A DNA stretch of 64,000 bases from DASVDE01 sp963740065 (lineage in GTDB: Bacteria > Actinomycetota > Thermoleophilia > Solirubrobacterales > 70-9): NCBI GenBank assembly GCA_963740065.1, contig CAVUCS010000004.1, positions 248,001 to 312,000 on the forward strand, given 5' to 3'. A program made the translations under genes and the position numbers. Shown piece by piece: positions 59,436 through 64,000 of the stretch. How positions within the stretch are numbered: position 1 is the stretch's first letter; each line of letters begins with the position of its first letter. Under the pieces are notes generated by a model. The model was not told the DNA's origin. It worked only from the letters and a program-made list of their open reading frames with translations, and did no database searches.

Positions 59436-60002
59436 GTGAACGCGGACTACAGCCAACTTCCGACTGACCTGCCCGTGCCCGAGGACGACGGGGCCGCCGA
59501 CCATCTCGCGGGGATGGCGATGCCGGATTTGACGCTGCGCTCGACGCTGAATAGAACGGCCAACCTGGCGGATCTCGCCCGTGGGCGCCTCGTCGCCTAC
59601 GCCTACCCGCGAACCGGCGTTCCCGGACAGCCCCTGCCCGGCGGCTGGGACGACATTCCCGGAGCACGGGGGTGCACGCCGCAGAGTTGCGCCTATCGCG
59701 ACAGCCTCGCCGAGTTCGAAAAGCTTGGCGCTGCGGTCGTCGGCATCTCCACCCAGAGCCCGGAAGAGCAACTGGAGTTCGCCGAACGGGAGCACATTCC
59801 CTTCGCGCTGCTCAGCGACAACGACCTTCGCCTCGCCGAGCGTTTACGCCTCCCCACTTTCACGGCTGATGGGATGACCCTCTACAAGCGCCTCACCCTC
59901 GTCGCCGAGGCGGGCGAGATCACCAGAGTCTTCTATCCCGTCTTTCCGCCGGACCGCAACGCCGAAGCAGTCCTTTCCTGGCTCGCAGGCGCAGTTGAAT
60001 AA
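59436..60002 (+). CDS. Peroxiredoxin (AhpC/TSA-type)
   Basis: 188 residues from GTG 59436. Thioredoxin fold with the segment IPGARGCTPQSCAYRD carrying the active cysteines. The preceding YPRTGVPGQPLPGGW is typical of this redoxin subfamily. Removes peroxides; electron donor not identified here. Ends just before the tmRNA gene. Confidence 0.85.
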   Translation: MNADYSQLPTDLPVPEDDGAADHLAGMAMPDLTLRSTLNRTANLADLARGRLVAYAYPRTGVPGQPLPGGWDDIPGARGCTPQSCAYRDSLAEFEKLGAAVVGISTQSPEEQLEFAEREHIPFALLSDNDLRLAERLRLPTFTADGMTLYKRLTLVAEAGEITRVFYPVFPPDRNAEAVLSWLAGAVE

Positions 60003-60015
60003 GGGCTGCCATTGA

Positions 60016-60376
60016 TGGAGGCGCCGAGAATTGAACTCGGGTCCGCGGCCGCGGTGCGAAGGCGTCTACAGGTATAGCCGGCGCTTGATTCTCGTCTCCC
60101 GGGGTCCGCGCCGGCGGGCACTGCGGAAGACAAAGCCCTCTTTGATTTCCCCTGGTCGACGGGGCGATCCACCCGGGTAAGCCCGCTTCTGAAGCCGGTG
60201 CCCCTCCCCGCGGGCGTGGGAGGGCCGACTCTCACATCACTTAGCTATTGACTAAGCGGCGAGGGCGAACTCATGGTCCGCACGTATTGGTTTTTTGCCG
60301 GGGTTTAACGAGGCCTCCGGCAACCTCGACCTGCAACCGTTCGCACGGACCGACCACGTCGAAGCCTGTCGCCCCC
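60016..60376 (-). ncRNA. ssrA: tmRNA (transfer-messenger RNA)
   Basis: 361 nt. The tRNA-like ends pair as GGGGGCG (5') with CGCCTCC (3'), discriminator A at 60016, T loop TTCAATT, and the conserved GACAGGCTTCGAC start. The reading frame from about 60299 codes GKKPIRADHEFALAA then TAG (60252-60254), the degradation tag added to stalled proteins. The first tag codon is probable, the FALAA end certain. Works with SmpB, encoded 3.6 kb away. Confidence 0.95.
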
Positions 60377-60420
60377 GTGCTATGTGTCTTCGATTGTACG
60401 GTGTCGGGTAGGAGAGTCTG

Positions 60421-61797
60421 GTGGCAACGAGGGAATTCGATGCGATCGTGCTCGGCGCCGGGGCGCCGGGGGAGGTCTGCGCCGGGCGGCTCGCCGATGG
60501 GGGCCTGCGGGTGGCAATCGTCGAGCAGCACCTGGTCGGCGGGGAGTGCTCCTACTACGCCTGCATGCCTTCGAAGGCACTACTGCGACCGGGAGAGCTG
60601 CTGGCCGAGGCACAGCGGGTGCCCGGAGTCGCCGAGGCCGTCACCGGGAAGCTCGACCCCAAAGCGGCGCTAGAACGTCGCGATGAGGTGGTCCACGACC
60701 TCGACGATTCCTCTCAGCTCCCTTGGTTGGAGGAACGCGGAATTGAGCTGTTCCGCGGTGAAGGTCGGCTGGATGGCGAGCGCCGCGTGACCGTCGGCGA
60801 CCAAACGCTGGTCGCGAGCAAAGCCATCGTCGTCGCCACCGGCAGCGGTGCGGCGATGCCGCCGATCGACGGGCTGGACTCCGTCGCCGCCTGGAATAAC
60901 CGCGACGCGACCACTTCGAAGCGCGTGCCCGAGAGCATGGTGATCCTCGGCGGCGGCCCGGTTGGCTCCGAGCTGGCGCAAGCCTGGTCGACGCTCGGCA
61001 CGACGGTCACCCTTGTCGAGGGCGAGGAACGACTATTGCCCCGCGAGGAGCCTTTTGCCGGTGAGGCGGTTGCCGTCTCGTTGCGCGACGGCTACGGGAT
61101 CGATGTGCGGACCGATGTCCTCGCTGAGCGAATTGAGCCCACCGGAGACGGCGTCGCGGTGCATTTGAACGACGGCAACCGGGTCGAAGCGGCGGAGATT
61201 TTGATCGCGATTGGCCGGGTGCCGCGAACCGGGGACATCGGCCTGGAGTCCGCCGGCGTCGAACCCGGTGAGCGTGGCTTCCTCGATACCGATGACCAAA
61301 TGCGGGTCGGCGGACGCAACTGGCTCTACGCCGTCGGTGATGTCAACGGCCGGGCCCTCTTCACCCATATGGGCAAGTACCAAGCCTGGATCGCCGCCGA
61401 AAACGCGCTTGGCCGGAAGGTGGATGCCGTCGCCGAGGGAATCGGATCGCCCAGGGTTACCTTCACCGACCCCCAGGTGGCAGCCGTGGGCAAGACGCTG
61501 GAACAGGCGAAGGAAGCTGGAGTCGACGCCAGGGCGGTCGACGTGGCGACCGACGGCACCGCGGGCGCCAGCTTCCAGGGCAAGGGGACCGGAGGAACGT
61601 CGCGATTGGTGATCGACGAGCCGCGCGGAACGATTGTCGGCGCCACCTTCGTCGGTTTTGAAACGGCCGACTTCCTCCACGCCGCGACAATCGCGATCAT
61701 CGCGGAAGTGCCCCTCAAACGCCTCCGCCACGCCGTCGCCGCTTACCCCACTCGCAGCGAGATTTGGCTGAAGCTACTCGAGGCCTACGATCTCTAA
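60421..61797 (+). CDS. Dihydrolipoamide dehydrogenase-like flavin disulfide reductase
   Basis: 458 residues. FAD-binding VLGAGAPGEVCAGRLADGG, redox-site variant GGECSYYACMPSKALL (two Cys as CxxxxC), NAD-binding VILGGGPVGSELAQAW, and the C-terminal dimer domain. The usual catalytic HPxxxE is replaced by AYPTRSE, with Tyr for His, so lipoamide activity is doubtful; similar mycobacterial LpdA acts as a quinone reductase. GTG start at 60421. Confidence 0.9.
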   Translation: MATREFDAIVLGAGAPGEVCAGRLADGGLRVAIVEQHLVGGECSYYACMPSKALLRPGELLAEAQRVPGVAEAVTGKLDPKAALERRDEVVHDLDDSSQLPWLEERGIELFRGEGRLDGERRVTVGDQTLVASKAIVVATGSGAAMPPIDGLDSVAAWNNRDATTSKRVPESMVILGGGPVGSELAQAWSTLGTTVTLVEGEERLLPREEPFAGEAVAVSLRDGYGIDVRTDVLAERIEPTGDGVAVHLNDGNRVEAAEILIAIGRVPRTGDIGLESAGVEPGERGFLDTDDQMRVGGRNWLYAVGDVNGRALFTHMGKYQAWIAAENALGRKVDAVAEGIGSPRVTFTDPQVAAVGKTLEQAKEAGVDARAVDVATDGTAGASFQGKGTGGTSRLVIDEPRGTIVGATFVGFETADFLHAATIAIIAEVPLKRLRHAVAAYPTRSEIWLKLLEAYDL

Positions 61798-63482
61798 ACG
61801 CTGGAGCGACGCTTCAGGTCTTCGAGAACTTCGCCCGGGAAGCCGACGACTTGGTCGAGATCGTCGACCGAGTTGAAGCGGCCGAGACGCTCGCGCTGAG
61901 CGAGCAGGCGTGTGGCCTGCGTAACCGAGAGGCCCTCGGCGCGCAGCTGCTCGAAGGTCACGGTGTTGAGCTCGATCGTGCCCCCGGGAATCGCGCCTCC
62001 CGTTGGTGGCGCAGCGGGCGGCGGACCGGGGGCGGGCGGCTCGGGCGGTGGCGGAGGACCGGGCGCCGGGATAGGCGTGGGCGGCTCAGATTGAGGAACC
62101 ACCGGCGGGGGACCGGGCGGAGGTGACGGTGGCGGCTCTGAGGGCGGTGGAGGCAATGGCGGTTGCGCCGTTGGCGGAGGTGGAACTGAGGGCTGCGGCG
62201 GTGGAGCCGGCGCAGGCGCCGGGGGCTGCGGTTGGGCAGCGAGAGGAGCAACGCCCCCCTGGACAGACTGCAGCACCGATTGCTCTGCCTCGGCGGCGCG
62301 ACGCTCCGCTTCGCGAGCTCGCTCTTCTGCCTGGGCGACGCTCTCTTGAATCTCCTGCAGACGCTGTCCGCGCTCGGATTCTTGGGACTTCATCTGCGCA
62401 ATGCGCTCCGCTTCAGCGGCGCGGCGCTCAGCCGCCTTGATTCGCTCTTCAACCTGGCGCAAGCGATCCTGAGCATCTGCCATCGCCCGTTCCTGCGCCT
62501 CGCGCTCCTGCTGGAGCCGGTGTTCGGCTGTATGGATGTCGGGACTCTCGGGCGGTGCAGGCTGGCCTGGAAATGACGCCGGGGGGACGGCTTGCATGCT
62601 CTGAGTGATCTGGCCGCCCTGGGCCTGAGCGACGCGTTGTTCCGCCTGCTGCTGAAGCTGCTCCGCCTCCTGGATGCGACGATCTGCCTCGGCGCGAATC
62701 CGCTCCTCCTCGCGCTGAATCTCATCGACTTTCGCGCGGACCCTCTGCTCAGCGGCGGCAGGATCAAACTGACCCGGAGGAGGCGCTGCTGCCGCAGCCG
62801 GAGGCGGCGGTGCGACAGGTGGAGGTAGCGGCGCGGCGACCGGCGGAATCGCTTCCACCGGCGGCGGAACCTGGCCCGCCTGTGCGACCTGGCCCGCCTG
62901 CGCCGCGGCCGCCAAGTGCTGCTCGGCGCTGGCCGCATCCTTCCGCGCCCGCCTTGACATCCGCTTGCCACCGGACGGCTTATGGCGGCGCTCAGCTCGC
63001 TGCCTCGCCTTTTCGTCCCTGCGAAGTTTCGCTTCCGCCTGGCGTTTCTGACGCTGTGCCAGGCGCGCGGCCTTTTGCTGCTCGCGGGCCTGCTTGCGCT
63101 TCCCCTTTGCGTCGAGCGCAACGCCGCCGGCCCCCGCCACGGCGGGGGCGCCGGGAGGCGGCTGGGAAGCAGGGGGCGCCGGCGGCACGGGGGCAGCCTG
63201 GGCGACCGGCGGAGCAGCGGGCGGCGGGGCTGCAGCGGGTGCGACAGGTGGGGCAGCGGCAGCCTGGGTCGCGTTCTTGCTCTCCTTTTCCTTGGCCCGT
63301 CGCTGCGTCACGCTGACCACGAGGAGGAGCAGAAGGATTGCGGCCAGCAAGCCGCCGACGAAGTACTTGATGTTGTCGCTGACGAACTCGCCGGGTCCAC
63401 TGGCTTGGGCTTGGGCTGGGACGACCAGCGCCAGCGTAAGCAGTGCCGCGACGGACGAAATCCTGGCGAAGCGGGAATCCAT
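61794..63482 (-). CDS. Membrane-anchored coiled-coil protein with proline-rich and HhH domains
   Basis: 562 residues. Signal-like segment (about 8-27) and membrane helix (about 40-58) followed by positive residues, which puts the rest in the cytoplasm. Then an Ala/Pro-rich stretch, a Lys/Arg-rich helix (about 128-185), a long Glu/Arg coiled coil (about 245-405), a Pro-rich linker (about 415-490) and a C-terminal ComEA-type helix-hairpin-helix (TIELNTVTFEQLRAEGLS onward). Stop overlaps that of the convergent flavin enzyme gene. Function unknown; it could tether nucleic acid to the membrane (inference). Confidence 0.7.
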   Translation of the reverse strand: MDSRFARISSVAALLTLALVVPAQAQASGPGEFVSDNIKYFVGGLLAAILLLLLVVSVTQRRAKEKESKNATQAAAAPPVAPAAAPPPAAPPVAQAAPVPPAPPASQPPPGAPAVAGAGGVALDAKGKRKQAREQQKAARLAQRQKRQAEAKLRRDEKARQRAERRHKPSGGKRMSRRARKDAASAEQHLAAAAQAGQVAQAGQVPPPVEAIPPVAAPLPPPVAPPPPAAAAAPPPGQFDPAAAEQRVRAKVDEIQREEERIRAEADRRIQEAEQLQQQAEQRVAQAQGGQITQSMQAVPPASFPGQPAPPESPDIHTAEHRLQQEREAQERAMADAQDRLRQVEERIKAAERRAAEAERIAQMKSQESERGQRLQEIQESVAQAEERAREAERRAAEAEQSVLQSVQGGVAPLAAQPQPPAPAPAPPPQPSVPPPPTAQPPLPPPPSEPPPSPPPGPPPVVPQSEPPTPIPAPGPPPPPEPPAPGPPPAAPPTGGAIPGGTIELNTVTFEQLRAEGLSVTQATRLLAQRERLGRFNSVDDLDQVVGFPGEVLEDLKRRSSV

Positions 63483-63493
63483 CTGACTCGAAG

Positions 63494-63979
63494 CTACCTC
63501 ATCCTGCCCTTGAACTCACGCTCGACCTCCCGGCGCACGTCGCGATCGGCAATTTCGCGGCGTCGGTCGCGCCCCTCCTTACCGCGAGCCAGAGCCAATT
63601 CGACCTTGGCCCGCGAGCCCTTGAAATAGATCCGAAAGGGAATAAGGGTCAGTCCTTTCTGGGCCGTCTTTCCCACCAGCCGTTCGATCTCGGCTCGGTG
63701 CAACAGCAGCTTGCGCGGCCGCTCGGGCTCGTGATTCTCGCGGCTGGCGGGCGCGTAGGGCGGAATGTGAAGCTTGCGCAGCCAAACTTCGCCATCCTCA
63801 ACCACCGCGTAGGAGTCGGACATCTGCGCCTTGCCGGAGCGCAGGGACTTCACCTCCGAGCCAGTCAGCACGATTCCGGCTTCCATTCTCTCCACCGCTT
63901 CGAATCTGTGACGGGCGCGACGGTTGGTGGCGACGTCGCCCGAGGCGGGCAGGCGCTGCTTCTTCCCCTTCTTAGCCAT
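63494..63979 (-). CDS. smpB: SsrA-binding protein SmpB
   Basis: 161 residues. ATNRRARHRFEAVERMEAGIVLTGSEVKSLR at the start and IPPYAPASRENHEPERPRKLLLH are family hallmarks; the basic C-terminal tail (GKEGRDRRREIADRDV) enters the ribosome mRNA channel. Delivers tmRNA to stalled ribosomes. The 21 bp beyond it to the window edge show nothing more. Confidence 0.97.
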   Translation of the reverse strand: MAKKGKKQRLPASGDVATNRRARHRFEAVERMEAGIVLTGSEVKSLRSGKAQMSDSYAVVEDGEVWLRKLHIPPYAPASRENHEPERPRKLLLHRAEIERLVGKTAQKGLTLIPFRIYFKGSRAKVELALARGKEGRDRRREIADRDVRREVEREFKGRMR

Positions 63980-64000
63980 CGACCGGCTCCAAGTCCACGC

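Overview
The window is high-GC bacterial chromosome, most likely from an actinobacterium of the Thermoleophilia/Solirubrobacterales type (inference). Supporting signs are a LexA gene with a GAAC-N4-GTTC SOS box, a DUF6458 gene, a c-di-AMP (ydaO/yuaA) riboswitch in front of an RlpA-like gene, paired CHAD proteins beside polyphosphate genes, many GTG and TTG starts, and tRNAs without an encoded CCA. There is no rRNA, prophage, IS element or CRISPR array.

Layout. 1-6 kb: 5' part of glnA, a carboxymuconolactone-decarboxylase-like gene behind a promoter with a clear operator, a frameshifted secreted-protein gene, RlpA with its riboswitch, RNase P RNA, a frameshifted SDR gene, lexA with its SOS box, tRNA-Leu, and small membrane proteins. 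6-10 kb: an alkane-oxidation module (GMC alcohol oxidoreductase facing alkB-rubredoxin-tetR), whose alkB promoter carries a perfect 13-bp-arm palindrome running up to the start codon. 10-18 kb: secG, cytochrome c maturation genes in two parts (ccmE-ccmF and ccmG-ccmH), a glycosyltransferase, a 943-residue secreted repeat protein and tRNA-Gly. 18-23 kb: BY-kinase-like ATPase, argS, metallophosphoesterase, lipoprotein and a Ser/Thr kinase. 23-34 kb: one long minus-strand run uvrC-rapZ-ABC transporter-VOC-gap-pgk-tpiA-gpmI-tgt, that is lower glycolysis plus DNA repair. 34-42 kb: enoyl-CoA hydratase, cupredoxin, MaoC, a metzincin protease, vapBC, a TadG-like/VanY/transglycosylase fusion with two TadE-like genes, and a sigma factor with a probable membrane anti-sigma. 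42-54 kb: a phosphate and polyphosphate island (pit, DUF47, ppk, two CHAD proteins, ppx, phoU, pstBACS, OmpR-type regulator). 54-64 kb: uppP, an Rpf-like protein, purU, a cytochrome P450, OsmC, DUF1697, peroxiredoxin, tmRNA, a flavin disulfide reductase, a coiled-coil/HhH membrane protein and smpB.

The most unusual structure is a dispersed intergenic element present three times (12926-13035, 23035-23154, 48164-48279). Each copy is a long inverted repeat whose inner arms share ACTTTTTCG / CGAAAAAG around a 34-36 nt loop with a conserved TGGCG side. The outer stems differ between copies but stay self-complementary, and each copy ends at or over the stop codon of a minus-strand gene.

Six reading-frame breaks in five genes (1600-2329, the SDR twice, argS, the Ser/Thr kinase, uppP) are all repaired by removing exactly one base. 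Because argS and uppP are normally essential, this looks like sequence error more than gene decay. Adjacent genes are very often joined by GTGA or ATGA overlaps, so translational coupling seems common here.
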